A DNA stretch of 64,000 nucleotides from CAG-873 sp910578365. Lineage in GTDB: Bacteria > Bacteroidota > Bacteroidia > Bacteroidales > Muribaculaceae. Location of the stretch: assembly GCA_951635545.1 (NCBI GenBank), contig OX620685.1, positions 2,604,001 through 2,668,000 of the forward strand, read 5' to 3'. A model generated the notes under the pieces. It was not told the DNA's origin, searched no databases, and saw only the letters and a list, made by a program, of their open reading frames with translations. This document shows, piece by piece, positions 34,041-42,671 of this stretch. The translations under genes were made by a program, and so were the position numbers. The first letter of the stretch is position 1. Each line of letters starts with the position of its first letter.

Positions 34041-34664
34041 ATGATAGTAATCGGCATAGCAGGCGGCACAGGGTCGGGCAAGACCACCGTCGTGAACAAG
34101 ATAATAAAAGCCCTTCCGCAAGGCGAAGTGGCTGTGATTCCGCAGGATTCGTATTACAAAGACCTTAGCCACCTCGACCCGGCTGAGCGTGCGAAAGTGA
34201 ATTTCGACGAGCCGGATGCCATTGAGTGGACTCTGCTGGTGGAGCAGTTGCGTTGCCTCAAGGAAGGCCGCGCAGTGGAAATGCCTACCTACAGCTACCT
34301 TACATGCACCCGCCAGGAGCAGACGGTGCATGTGGAGCCGCGCGATGTGGTTATTGTGGAAGGTATTCTGGTGCTCAACGACGAGGTGCTCCGCTCGATG
34401 ATGGATGTGAAAGTGTTTGTCGACGCCGATGCCGACGACCGCCTTATACGCGTGATTGCCCGCGACTGCATTGAACGCGGTCGGACTCCGAAAATGGTTA
34501 TCGACCGCTACGAAGCAGTGCTCAAGCCAATGCACAACCGATACATCGAGCCGTCGAAGCGCCACGCCGACCTTATCGTGCCCCAGGGAGGCAGCAATGT
34601 CGTAGCCATAGGACTGCTCACCGACTATATCGAGAGCCGACTCAACTTAAGAACTTCGAAATAA
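34041..34664 (+). CDS. udk: Uridine kinase
   Basis: The 207-residue kinase phosphorylates uridine and cytidine with ATP or GTP. The P-loop GGTGSGKTT is at residues 8-16. The Walker-like VVIVEGILVL and the acceptor-binding PQDSYYKDL follow near 34 and 106, with FDEPDAIEW and RYEAVLKPMHNRYIEPSK. Length is standard. The stop overlaps the lptB start (TAATG). Confidence 0.94.
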   Translation: MIVIGIAGGTGSGKTTVVNKIIKALPQGEVAVIPQDSYYKDLSHLDPAERAKVNFDEPDAIEWTLLVEQLRCLKEGRAVEMPTYSYLTCTRQEQTVHVEPRDVVIVEGILVLNDEVLRSMMDVKVFVDADADDRLIRVIARDCIERGRTPKMVIDRYEAVLKPMHNRYIEPSKRHADLIVPQGGSNVVAIGLLTDYIESRLNLRTSK

Positions 34665-35614
34665 TGGGATTCTCGTTTCGTATCGACCGTAACCGCCGCG
34701 ACGGGCAGGAGCGCGACATACCCGCTCCGGAATTCAAAGTTCCGGACACCGCGGCGCTGCCGGGCATGGATATACAAGGCCGGATGGAGCAGCAACAGGT
34801 TGTGAACGAGGAACTTGTGGTAGACGGCAACAGCGCGGGCCTCGAAGTAGAGCCGACAGCCGGCGACGACAAGCTGATGGTACTCCGCACCGACAATCTG
34901 GTAAAGAAATACGGCAAGCGTACAGTGGTAAACCATGTGTCGATTAGTGTGACACAAGGCGAGATTGTAGGTCTGCTCGGCCCTAACGGAGCCGGCAAGA
35001 CAACCACCTTCTACATGACCACCGGCCTTGTGCAGCCCAACGAAGGCCGTATATTCGTCGACGACCTCGAGATTACCAAATACCCGGTGTACCGCCGCGC
35101 CAAACACGGTATAGGATATCTGGCTCAGGAAGCATCGGTATTCCGCAAGCTCAGCGTTGAAGACAACATACGTGCAGTGTTGCAGATGACCGATAAATCA
35201 AAAGAATACCAGCGTGACAAACTCGAGAGCCTCATAGCCGAATTCCGCCTCGAAAAAGTGCGCAAGAACCTCGGCGACCAGCTTTCGGGCGGCGAGCGAC
35301 GCCGTACCGAGATTGCGCGCTGTCTGGCTATCGACCCCAAGTTCATAATGCTCGACGAGCCCTTTGCGGGTGTCGACCCTATAGCTGTGGAAGATATTCA
35401 GACAATAGTTTACAAGCTCAAAGACAAAAACATAGGCATACTCATCACAGACCATAACGCTCCCGAAACCCTCAGTATCACCGACCGCGCCTACCTGCTT
35501 TTCGACGGCCGTATCCTCTTTCAGGGTACCTCCGAAGAACTGGCCGAGAACCCGGTCGTGCGCGAGAAATATCTGGGCCGCAACTTTGTGTTCCGCCGTA
35601 AAAAATTCGACTGA
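34664..35614 (+). CDS. lptB: LPS export ABC transporter ATP-binding protein LptB with N-terminal extension
   Basis: The 316-residue protein has a normal ABC ATPase from about residue 72 on. Walker A GPNGAGKTT lies at 106-114, GIGYLAQEASVFRKLSVEDNI is diagnostic of LptB, then signature LSGGERRR, Walker B FIMLDEPFAG and switch His in ITDHN. It powers lipopolysaccharide transport with LptFG. Typical LptB is about 240-245 residues. The first 70 residues here are extra, hydrophilic, and contain no known domain. The TAATG overlap with udk supports the long form, although an internal start at residue 72 cannot be excluded. Confidence 0.92.
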   Translation: MGFSFRIDRNRRDGQERDIPAPEFKVPDTAALPGMDIQGRMEQQQVVNEELVVDGNSAGLEVEPTAGDDKLMVLRTDNLVKKYGKRTVVNHVSISVTQGEIVGLLGPNGAGKTTTFYMTTGLVQPNEGRIFVDDLEITKYPVYRRAKHGIGYLAQEASVFRKLSVEDNIRAVLQMTDKSKEYQRDKLESLIAEFRLEKVRKNLGDQLSGGERRRTEIARCLAIDPKFIMLDEPFAGVDPIAVEDIQTIVYKLKDKNIGILITDHNAPETLSITDRAYLLFDGRILFQGTSEELAENPVVREKYLGRNFVFRRKKFD

Positions 35615-36435
35615 TGAAACTATACACCATGCCGCTGTTAGCGGCCTCAATACTGGCATTGGCCTCGTGCGGAGGAAATGCCGACAAAGCCGACGAAGCT
35701 GGCCGGGAGCTTTTTGAGCAAGCATCCAAAGCCCTCGACAACAACAATTACGAGCAGGCCCGCCTGCTATTGGACTCGCTCGACAGCAGCTGCAAGGAAT
35801 CTGTGGCACTGCGCCGCGAGGCAATGCCCCTGCGCGCCAAAGCCATAGAGGGCCTGAGCATGCAGCTGATACCGCAGACCGACGAAGCCATAGCAAACGC
35901 CATGATGCAGATTGACCGACTCGGAAAGGAAATGGCCGACGCCGGCGACAAGTCGGACCCCTATGTAGTGCCAAAGGCGTGGCCCAAGCGTGGCGACATC
36001 AAAGCCGAAGGCGTGGAGCCGCGGGTCGACCGCAAAGGCTTTTTCCGGCTGATAGTAAAGTCGCCCGGCAAAATCATTGAACTTAACTCGGTGAAACTCA
36101 GCGGAGCCGATAACAGCTCTGTGTCCACCTGTGTGCTGCCGTCCGACCGTGTGGCCAAGGTCGAAGGCATGGAACTGATGAGCCTGTCGCAGGAAGAATT
36201 CGCACCATTGGCCGAGTGGCTTGCCACACACCAGGGCGCTCAGCTGAGTCTGTCGCTTGTAGGCGCCAAGGGCAGCAAGGACATAAAAATCACAGCCGAC
36301 CAGGCATCGATGCTGCTGGCAGCCTGGCAATACAGTCGGGCATGTCAGGAACTTGTCGAAGCCCAGATAGAACGTGAACGCCTTGAGCGCCAGCTGAAAA
36401 TAGCCCGCGACCAGCTGGCCCGAATCGGCAGCTAG
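35614..36435 (+). CDS. Conserved lipoprotein of unknown function
   Basis: The 273-residue protein has a lipobox (ILALASCGG) and is probably membrane-anchored. After an Asp/Ala-rich helical segment (DEAGRELFEQASKALDNNNYEQARLLLDSLD, resembling a TPR-like repeat), the middle part contains VDRKGFFRLIVKSPGKIIELNSVKL. The C terminus is a charged coiled coil (LVEAQIERERLERQLKIARDQLARI). Its ATG overlaps the lptB stop. Co-expression with lptB hints at an envelope role, but the function is unknown. Confidence 0.75.
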   Translation: MKLYTMPLLAASILALASCGGNADKADEAGRELFEQASKALDNNNYEQARLLLDSLDSSCKESVALRREAMPLRAKAIEGLSMQLIPQTDEAIANAMMQIDRLGKEMADAGDKSDPYVVPKAWPKRGDIKAEGVEPRVDRKGFFRLIVKSPGKIIELNSVKLSGADNSSVSTCVLPSDRVAKVEGMELMSLSQEEFAPLAEWLATHQGAQLSLSLVGAKGSKDIKITADQASMLLAAWQYSRACQELVEAQIERERLERQLKIARDQLARIGS

Positions 36436-36468
36436 TATTTGCTGTAATAGGCCCTTTTCCTTTGGTTT

Positions 36469-36591
36469 GTGGTTCCGACCCTTATTAAAGGAAAAGGCAA
36501 AAGAAAAGCCCGGCAACGCTTCTATTGGCGTCTTGCCGGGGCTATATTGGTATTGCTTGCGGTAATCGCTGTGATCAATTACCTGTTTTAA
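36469..36591 (+). CDS. Possible small membrane protein (GTG start)
   Basis: A 40-codon frame reads VVPTLIKGKGKRKARQRFYW followed by a single hydrophobic helix (LAGAILVLLAVIAVINYLF) and a stop. A basic patch before one helix is typical of small membrane proteins. There is no ATG, and the same stretch contains a hairpin (AGCCCGGCAA...TTGCCGGGGCT, 36506-36543) that might instead be a terminator for the lptB operon. It fills the gap to convergent folE. Confidence 0.35.
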   Translation: MVPTLIKGKGKRKARQRFYWRLAGAILVLLAVIAVINYLF

Positions 36592-36604
36592 GCTTTGGTT
36601 AAAA

Positions 36605-37186
36605 TCAAAGCTGTAGCTGTCGCAGGAATTCCTCGCGCAAGGCGGGATTTTCAGCGAAAGCGCCGCAGTATTCGATTGTGGTGGTGGTGGAATCCTGCTT
36701 CTCGACACCTCGCATTTTCATGCACAGATGCTGGGCATTGCTTACGGCTATTACGCCGAGAGCCCCCGAGGTAATTGCAATTTCCCGGCAAACTTCAGCC
36801 GTAAAGCGTTCCTGCACCTGTAGGCGGCGTGCGTAGCAGTCGACCACACGGGCCACTTTGCTCAGGCCTATGATGCGTCCGGAGGGGATGTATCCTATGG
36901 AAATTTTGCCGAAAAACGGCAGTATGTGGTGTTCGCACATGGAGTAGTACTCGATGTCGCGTACAATAATCATTTTAGAACCTTCGTGTTCAAAAAGCGC
37001 CTGGCGGATAGTTTCCGACGGGTCGCGGCGGTATCCCGATGTGAGGTACCACAAAGCTTTGGCCGACCGCATAGGGGTCTTGGCAAGGCCCTCGCGGGCA
37101 GGGTCTTCGCCAAGCAAGCTTATTATTGCTTCCATGTGCTTGGCGATTTCTTCTATTCTGCGGTTCTGTTCTTCTTCTGGTAACAC
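36605..37186 (-). CDS. folE: GTP cyclohydrolase I
   Basis: The 193-residue enzyme makes dihydroneopterin triphosphate from GTP, the first step to folate. Seen: EDPAREGLAKTPMRSAKAL near 27, the zinc and active-site motif MCEHHILPFFG (Cys-His-His) near 89, IGLSKVARVVD, RLQVQERFT and QHLCMKMRGVEKQDS, with the second zinc Cys. It follows a SPOR-domain gene by 13 bases. Confidence 0.95.
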   Translation of the reverse strand: MLPEEEQNRRIEEIAKHMEAIISLLGEDPAREGLAKTPMRSAKALWYLTSGYRRDPSETIRQALFEHEGSKMIIVRDIEYYSMCEHHILPFFGKISIGYIPSGRIIGLSKVARVVDCYARRLQVQERFTAEVCREIAITSGALGVIAVSNAQHLCMKMRGVEKQDSTTTTIEYCGAFAENPALREEFLRQLQL

Positions 37187-37199
37187 TTTAATTCAATGT

Positions 37200-37664
37200 T
37201 TAGTTAATTCGGTCGCGTACAATGCGGAACGATGCTCCTGAACCGGGGAATGACCGGCGGAGTTCGGTAAGAGCATGCTCAGCTTCTGCACGGGTGTGGA
37301 AGTCGCCCACACGTACACGCCAGTATGGAGAGTCGAATGTAACGTATGCGCGCATTTTTGAAAAGCGGCTTTCTACGGCTCGCTTTCTGCCTTGAGCTTC
37401 GTTGCGTGCGCCGCGTGCGTTTGAGTCAAAAATCTGAATGCGGAAGCCGGAGCGGGCAGCGGGTGTGGCATGGTTTGCCGATGTGGCCGCGTCGGCCTCA
37501 CGGTTGGGTATGAGCCTCTGCTGCAACGCTGCCGGCTGAATTACCTCGATGGTTTCCGAGGCATTGATTCTGTCGACGATTGTTGAATCCGGCGCTTCCG
37601 CTGTGGCGTGTAAGAAGCCGGAGAAGAGCAGGGCGGTTGCTATGTTGCGTAAGCTGAGTTTCAT
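37200..37664 (-). CDS. SPOR-domain envelope protein
   Basis: The 154-residue protein has an N-terminal signal peptide (MKLSLRNIATALLFSGFLHATA), a short linker and a C-terminal SPOR domain. Seen: FRIQIFDSNARGARNEAQGRKRAVESRF and YVTFDSPYWRVRVGDFHTRAEAEHALTELRRSFPGSGASFRIV. SPOR domains bind denuded glycan strands at division sites. The gene order SPOR-folE next to tpiA is common in Bacteroidales. Confidence 0.85.
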   Translation of the reverse strand: MKLSLRNIATALLFSGFLHATAEAPDSTIVDRINASETIEVIQPAALQQRLIPNREADAATSANHATPAARSGFRIQIFDSNARGARNEAQGRKRAVESRFSKMRAYVTFDSPYWRVRVGDFHTRAEAEHALTELRRSFPGSGASFRIVRDRIN

Positions 37665-37696
37665 TGTCGTGAGGTTTCAATAGAGAATACCAGTTG

Positions 37697-37727
37697 CAAA
37701 ATTACTAATTATTTTCCGTACCGCAAA
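37697..37727 (-). promoter_or_regulatory. Bacteroidetes promoter for SPOR-folE
   Basis: On the minus strand TTTG (37727-37724), 19 bases and TAATTTTG (37704-37697). It lies 33 bases before the start of the SPOR gene. Confidence 0.7.
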
Positions 37728-37893
37728 ATGTTATTTTTGCAGGCATCGCGCGGAACGGCCGCGAGATACAAAAATCAAGGGTCAAGCCGACATAAGCTCA
37801 GAAGATGCAAAGCTAAAGCCGACTATAAATATATTCCGGGAGTTTCAATTATTCAAAAACATGCCTCGGCGTTCACATTGGTTCTGATAAAGC

Positions 37894-37925
37894 AAACGTG
37901 GCACCCATGCATGGATGCCACGTTT
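37894..37925. terminator. Hairpin terminator after tpiA
   Basis: AAACGTGGCA and TGCCACGTTT form a 10-base perfect stem; its loop holds the palindrome CCATGCATGG. It lies 25 bases beyond the tpiA stop. It could also end a transcript coming from the left. Confidence 0.75.
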
Positions 37926-37949
37926 GTTTCGGTTGATTCAGAGTGTGAA

Positions 37950-38705
37950 TCAGAAAGCGTTTACGATGCCCATGAAGTCGGCGCATTTGAGGGCAGCGCC
38001 ACCGATGAGGCCGCCATCAACGTCAGGCTTGGCAAAGAGTTCGGCTGCGTTGGAGGGCTTGCAGCTGCCGCCGTAGAGAATCGAGGTGTTGTCGGCTACT
38101 TCCTTGCCGTACTTTTCGGCGATTACGTTGCGGATATGTGCGTGCATGTCTTCGGCCTGCTCTGTGGTAGCGGTCTTGCCGGTGCCGATAGCCCATACGG
38201 GTTCGTAGGCGAGAACGAACTTGCCGAAGTCTTCGGCGCTGAAACAGAAGAGAGCCTCTTCAATCTGCTTTTTAACTACATCGTTGTATGTGCCGTTTTC
38301 GCGTTCTTCGAGAACTTCGCCGATGCAGAAGATGGGGGTAAGGCCGTTGGCGAGTGCGAGCTTAACCTTTTCGGTGAGGATTTCAGAGGTTTCGCCGTAG
38401 TACTGACGGCGTTCGCTGTGGCCGAGAATTACATATTTTGCGCCGGTGCTGGCTACCATGGGAGCCGAAACTTCGCCGGTGTATGCGCCTTTTTCGTGGT
38501 CTGCGCAGTTTTCTGCACCAAGGCCCAGACGGTTCTGGTCGATAACGGCATTTACGCTTGCCAGGTGAGTGAAGGGAACACAGATTACTACATCGCATTT
38601 GGGCTGTGCGCCGGCCAGAGCGGCGTTTACTTCTTCGGCAAGGGCAACACCTTCCTGGAGGGTGGTGTTCATTTTCCAGTTGCCGGCAACTATATTCTTT
38701 CTCAT
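37950..38705 (-). CDS. tpiA: Triosephosphate isomerase
   Basis: From MRKNIVAGNWKMN the enzyme has 251 residues. It interconverts dihydroxyacetone phosphate and glyceraldehyde-3-phosphate. Catalytic residues are visible: Lys in NWKMN, His in ILGHSERR and Glu in AYEPVWAIGTGK, plus the phosphate loop SILYGGSCKPSN and GGLIGGAAL. The longer frame upstream is leader sequence containing the promoter. Confidence 0.96.
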   Translation of the reverse strand: MRKNIVAGNWKMNTTLQEGVALAEEVNAALAGAQPKCDVVICVPFTHLASVNAVIDQNRLGLGAENCADHEKGAYTGEVSAPMVASTGAKYVILGHSERRQYYGETSEILTEKVKLALANGLTPIFCIGEVLEERENGTYNDVVKKQIEEALFCFSAEDFGKFVLAYEPVWAIGTGKTATTEQAEDMHAHIRNVIAEKYGKEVADNTSILYGGSCKPSNAAELFAKPDVDGGLIGGAALKCADFMGIVNAF

Positions 38706-38744
38706 TTTTTGTTTGTATGTTGGAGTTGTTTGTTTTTCCGGCTG

Positions 38745-38776
38745 CAAAATTACAAAAAAGTCGGAAAAGTGCCAAA
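38745..38776 (-). promoter_or_regulatory. Bacteroidetes promoter for tpiA
   Basis: On the minus strand TTTG (38776-38773), a 20-base spacer and TAATTTTG (38752-38745). It lies between the DoxX-family stop and tpiA, so tpiA can be expressed separately from the two genes before it. Confidence 0.7.
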
Positions 38777-38793
38777 TATTTGGCAAAGGGTTT

Positions 38794-40089
38794 TTACGCT
38801 TTATGCTTCATGCGGATAAGATTCAGTCCGGCGGTAATCAGCATAAGTGCCATATATGCAAGTGTGAGTTGCAGAAACAGTCTGCCGCTGTCGGGTGCTT
38901 CCATGGCAATATAGCTGTCGAGGTGCGGGTGGCTTGAGGTGAAGTCGGCGTCGAGCGAGCCCACTGTGCGCTTCCACACAATTTTGCCGTTGTGCAGCAG
39001 TACCATTGCGGCGTCGCCGCGAACGAGCGATTTCAGTTCGGTATCATCGGCTGAGAATACGTCGAAGTCAGGTAGTGCCAGGTCGGCCCATTGCTCGATT
39101 ACCTGGCGTGGCGCACCCACCAGGCCTATGATGTCGCCGCCGTCGGCTTTCACGATAGCTGCGACTTCATTGACGAAGCGCGAACGGCTCAGGTAGTGCA
39201 GTCCGGGATCGGCAACCACCACCAGTACGGTTGTGCCCTGTGGCTGAATGAGTTCGCTGCCGAGGTCGTCGCCCTCTGAGTCGTATATGCCGAAGGCTTT
39301 CGAGGATGCTGCAATGGGTAGGGAGCTTAGGTCGCGTCGGACAAATGTCCAGCTGCTGTCGGGCAGGTTGTCGATGGTAAAACTCTGTTCGGCACCGTTT
39401 TTAGAGTAAACGAACAGCATGCCGTCGGCGTCGTCGCTGCTGTCGGCCTTGGCCATCTCGGCTGCCAGGTCGGTGCCGGTGGGATAGGGTCGAAAGTCAA
39501 TCAGCGGCTGTACGTTGTAGCCGTACACAGCCAAAGTGAGAATGTATATGGCGCTCAGTGTTACAGCTATCCATTGTATGGCCGGACGGAACAGGCATGC
39601 GGCGCGTCGGTTGCCTATAAAGAGCATGGTGGCTAAGGCCGCGCTGATTATTATGTTCTTGACCAGTGTGGCGGTATTGGATATTACCCAGAAGTCGCCG
39701 AAGCAGCCGCAGTCCGACACCGGGTTGGCCACGGCAATGTAGACACTTAGCGGCAGCATGAATGCCATGATGGCCGTTGCTGTCCAGGCTGCTGTACGGC
39801 GCAGCATGCCGCACAGCAGGCATACGCCGGTGAGGAATTCGACTGTCGACAGGGCCACAGCACCGCACAGAATCAGTTCGCGTGGCTCGTTTATCTGCCA
39901 CACTGCCAGGTAGTCTTCGATTTTATATATGAAGCCCCAGGGGTCGATGCTTTTCGACCAGCCCGAAACCACAAAGGCACCGCCGGCAATTATGCGGCAG
40001 AGCCACAGCAGCCATACTGTGCCGCCGTGAAAAAATCCAGGTCTATTCTCGGTTTTTGCCGCAGTTGCCCGGGCTTCGTCAGATTTCAT
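38794..40089 (-). CDS. DoxX/MauE-like membrane protein with C-terminal thioredoxin-like region
   Basis: The 431-residue protein has four membrane helices in a DoxX/MauE-like unit: RIIAGGAFVVSGWSKSIDPWGFIYKIEDYL, SVEFLTGVCLLCGM, PVSDCGCFGDF. It is followed by an extra helix and a soluble region of about 200 residues (VLVVVADPGLHYLSRSRFVNEV, GDIIGLVGAP, ALPDFDVFSADDTELKSLVRGDAAMVLLHNGKIVWKR) resembling a thioredoxin-like fold. A last helix closes it. The conserved Cys-x-Cys in DCGCFGD suggests redox work. It overlaps the DUF1599 gene by 11 bases. Confidence 0.75.
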   Translation of the reverse strand: MKSDEARATAAKTENRPGFFHGGTVWLLWLCRIIAGGAFVVSGWSKSIDPWGFIYKIEDYLAVWQINEPRELILCGAVALSTVEFLTGVCLLCGMLRRTAAWTATAIMAFMLPLSVYIAVANPVSDCGCFGDFWVISNTATLVKNIIISAALATMLFIGNRRAACLFRPAIQWIAVTLSAIYILTLAVYGYNVQPLIDFRPYPTGTDLAAEMAKADSSDDADGMLFVYSKNGAEQSFTIDNLPDSSWTFVRRDLSSLPIAASSKAFGIYDSEGDDLGSELIQPQGTTVLVVVADPGLHYLSRSRFVNEVAAIVKADGGDIIGLVGAPRQVIEQWADLALPDFDVFSADDTELKSLVRGDAAMVLLHNGKIVWKRTVGSLDADFTSSHPHLDSYIAMEAPDSGRLFLQLTLAYMALMLITAGLNLIRMKHKA

Positions 40090-40627
40090 CGCACAGCTGT
40101 ATGATACCGAACACGGCGTAGTTAATCATGTCGAAATAGTTGGCATCGATACCTTCCGATACTTTTGTAAGGCCGTTGTTGTCCTCAATTTCCTTGGTGC
40201 GTTCTATTTTCATGAGTATGAGGTCGGTGTAGGACAGCACACGCATCGAGCGCCAGGCTTCGTCGTAATCGTGGTTTTTGGCAATCATCAGATTTTTTGC
40301 CTCGGCGGCGATATTGTCGTACAGCTCGGTGGCACGTTCGGGGGTCATGTCTTTGGTGTCGGAGTATCCGTAGCGCAATTGTATAATGCCTATGATGCCG
40401 TAGTTGACAATGGCGATGAATTCGGGCAGGATGCCTTCTCCCACTTTCGACACACCTTTGGTTTCGAGCGAGCGTATGCGCTTGGCCTTGATGAAAATCT
40501 GGTCGGTCACCGCGGCCGGACGCATTATGCGCCACGATGCGCCGTAGTCTTGGAGTTTGGCGGTAAATACTTTGCGACATTCAGCCAGAGCCGCGTCGAA
40601 CTGGGCGTTTGTATTCGGATTATCCAT
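40079..40627 (-). CDS. DUF1599 domain protein (duplicated domain)
   Basis: From MDNPNTNAQFD the protein has 182 residues. It holds two related halves, each with a KxxDYGASWRIMRP/KNHDYDEAWRSMRV pattern, an IFIKAKRIRSLE/ILMKIERTKEIE helix and a closing YFDMINYAVFGIIQL. This is the DUF1599 repeat. No activity is known for it, although the acidic and Lys residues resemble a nucleotide-related fold. The order DUF1599-DoxX-tpiA is typical of the order. Confidence 0.85.
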   Translation of the reverse strand: MDNPNTNAQFDAALAECRKVFTAKLQDYGASWRIMRPAAVTDQIFIKAKRIRSLETKGVSKVGEGILPEFIAIVNYGIIGIIQLRYGYSDTKDMTPERATELYDNIAAEAKNLMIAKNHDYDEAWRSMRVLSYTDLILMKIERTKEIEDNNGLTKVSEGIDANYFDMINYAVFGIIQLCDEI

Positions 40628-40650
40628 TATTATTCGGAGTTTTGTGTCTG

Positions 40651-40681
40651 CAAAGTTACAAAAAGCTGCCGACTGTTGCAA
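40651..40681 (-). promoter_or_regulatory. Bacteroidetes promoter for DUF1599-DoxX
   Basis: On the minus strand TTG (40681-40679), 20 bases and TAACTTTG (40658-40651), 24 bases before the start codon. Confidence 0.68.
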
Positions 40682-40911
40682 TAACGAATAACCCAACGCA
40701 TAGAAAGCACATACAACCCGATAGAGTTAACCGCAATGAATATCAACAACTTATAGATTTGTGGAATTTGATTGGTTTGGCGTGCTTTGTCTTTATTTTC
40801 CCATTCAGTACACAATTAGTACCCTTTGATTGTTAATAGAAGTTGAGGGCGATTTTCACATTTCGCAACGTGTGGTTACCTTTGCTTTACAACAACAAAA
40901 TTACTCAATCA

Positions 40912-41211
40912 ATGGCGAAAATCCAAACACGGAACAAACAAAATCCGAAACTGCAACAATCCGAACTTAAAGACGGTCGGGCGAGCCTCTATCTGGAATA
41001 TTACCTCGGACGCACCGAAACTCCCGTGCTTGACGACGAGGGAAACCAAGTCTATTACACCACCGGAGCAATGGCGGAAAACCCAAATACAAGGTCGAGC
41101 ACGACCGCCGAAAAGAAAACCTCAATCTTTACATATGGCTACATCCGAGAAATCTACAAGAAAGGACGCAGAACAAGAACACCCTCGCACTCGCCGAGAA
41201 GATACGCTTAT
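40912..41211 (+). pseudogene. Tyrosine-recombinase (integrase) N-terminal remnant, frameshifted
   Basis: The frame from ATG 40912 reads MAKIQTRNKQNPKLQQSELKDGRASLYLEYYLGR, the arm-binding start of Bacteroidetes conjugative-transposon integrases. Near 41075 one G appears to be missing. After it the matching frame continues KYKVEHDRRKENLNLYIWLHPRNLQERTQNKNTLALAEKIRL and then stops matching at about 41210. No catalytic Arg/His/Tyr domain follows. It is the scar of an integrated element. TACCTTTG at 40877-40884 is its likely old promoter box. Confidence 0.75.
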
Positions 41212-41242
41212 CACTATGCACACTTATAAAATTGGCATAGGA

Positions 41243-42652
41243 TTATCTTATAGTCATCTTCTCGCCATTGATAATATAGACACCGTGTCTAAGATTTGAT
41301 TTGGCATCGGACAGATTACTAAATTCGCCTATCAGTATGCCTTGAAGATTAAAGACCTTTATTTTTTCATCGACATAGAGAGTCGAGGTCATAGGAATTG
41401 ACGTATAAGGACTAACCGGAATGTGTTGATTGAACCATTCCATATTGCGTCTAAGAGCGTTCTTAATCCGGTCTGCTCTAAGTTGTGCGGTCTGGGTAGG
41501 GTCATCATTCCACCTCTCACAGTCATTCTTCCAAGCCTCTTCAAGAGGAAGAACTATGTCATCTATATAATCGTATATTTCCGATAGTTTGCTCGGATAA
41601 ACCTCACGCCACACATTTCTGACTGCCTGGCAAAAACTGTCATATTGGATTATCTCGCCAATCCAATGCGGGGTAAACCCATAATGGACTTTCATCTTAA
41701 AGGTATAGTCGGTTTTTTCACGGTTATAGCATACCAAATCCCATATCGGGCCGGCAACCCATTTAGCACCATCTTTCAAATCCTTATGGAGATAGAAACT
41801 GCCATGAAAACCATCCGGGTTATCCATTACCTCCTGCAATATAAAGAAACGAGCCATGCTTTCCACATCAATATGTTCCTCCCATGCAGTCGAATTCTTA
41901 TCTGTCGAATATATCGCCGTATTTATAGCCTTAAATTCATTCGTGAGCCATTGCAGTTGCAAATCAGATAAATCTTCCGGCGAGTGATAGCGCAATGTCA
42001 AATTCCAACGATTATTTTCAGGAATTGTAATCTGACATTCGTCATGGTAATTGTCAACCTCGACAAGCCAGCCCCCGCTTATTAATTCGGGATTGGTTTC
42101 TTTGTCTTGTTGCTCATAGATATTAACGCGATTTTTGCCTATACGGATAGTTTCGGTAAGAAAGTATAGCCCGATATAGTCACCGTTCAATACAACTTCT
42201 ACGGGGCGAAAACTTGGTGTCCAAGACATATTCATAAGTTTGCCCAACTGTAATCCGGCGACAGTGTTTTCAGTTGGTTTCAGCAATGCCCAATGTTTAT
42301 TTTTAGGCATACCCATAATTGCTGTCTTTTCCCCTAACTTGATTTTGTAAGGTCTCTTTGGACCTTTCCACGAAGAATGACCTCGGCCTCGTATCTGCAT
42401 GGGCAACGGTTCTGCCTCCGAGCCAAGAGGTGCTACATCATCTTTGCCGAATGGATCGAGCCAATAGTCGGCATTGATATATTCCGTTTTTGAAGTTATC
42501 GGTTTTTGGTTTTCGGTATTGATATATAAAACCGGGAGAGTACCGGAAATATGAGCCAAAATTGGCGTTTGAGGTTCATTCGCGTCTATATCATCAGCGC
42601 AGGACTTTAATGTCAATGCGAGAAACATACAACATATTAAACGTGGTAACAT
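41243..42652 (-). CDS. CotH kinase-like lipoprotein
   Basis: From MLPRLICCMFLALTLKSC the protein has 469 residues with a lipobox (LTLKSCAD). The CotH-like protein kinase fold is visible: MQIRGRGHSSWKGPKRPYKIKLGEK, HWALLKPTENT, PVEVVLNGDYIGLYFLTETIRIGKNRVNI, MARFFILQEVMDNPDGFHGSFYLHKD and GPIWDLVCYNRE. The C-terminal tail (IKVFNLQGILIGEF...GVYIINGEKM) resembles a T9SS-type sorting tail. The gene is visibly more AT-rich than its neighbours and sits beside an integrase stub, so it was probably acquired. It may modify secreted or surface proteins. Confidence 0.82.
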   Translation of the reverse strand: MLPRLICCMFLALTLKSCADDIDANEPQTPILAHISGTLPVLYINTENQKPITSKTEYINADYWLDPFGKDDVAPLGSEAEPLPMQIRGRGHSSWKGPKRPYKIKLGEKTAIMGMPKNKHWALLKPTENTVAGLQLGKLMNMSWTPSFRPVEVVLNGDYIGLYFLTETIRIGKNRVNIYEQQDKETNPELISGGWLVEVDNYHDECQITIPENNRWNLTLRYHSPEDLSDLQLQWLTNEFKAINTAIYSTDKNSTAWEEHIDVESMARFFILQEVMDNPDGFHGSFYLHKDLKDGAKWVAGPIWDLVCYNREKTDYTFKMKVHYGFTPHWIGEIIQYDSFCQAVRNVWREVYPSKLSEIYDYIDDIVLPLEEAWKNDCERWNDDPTQTAQLRADRIKNALRRNMEWFNQHIPVSPYTSIPMTSTLYVDEKIKVFNLQGILIGEFSNLSDAKSNLRHGVYIINGEKMTIR

Positions 42653-42671
42653 ATTTTTAGGTATTAATTGG

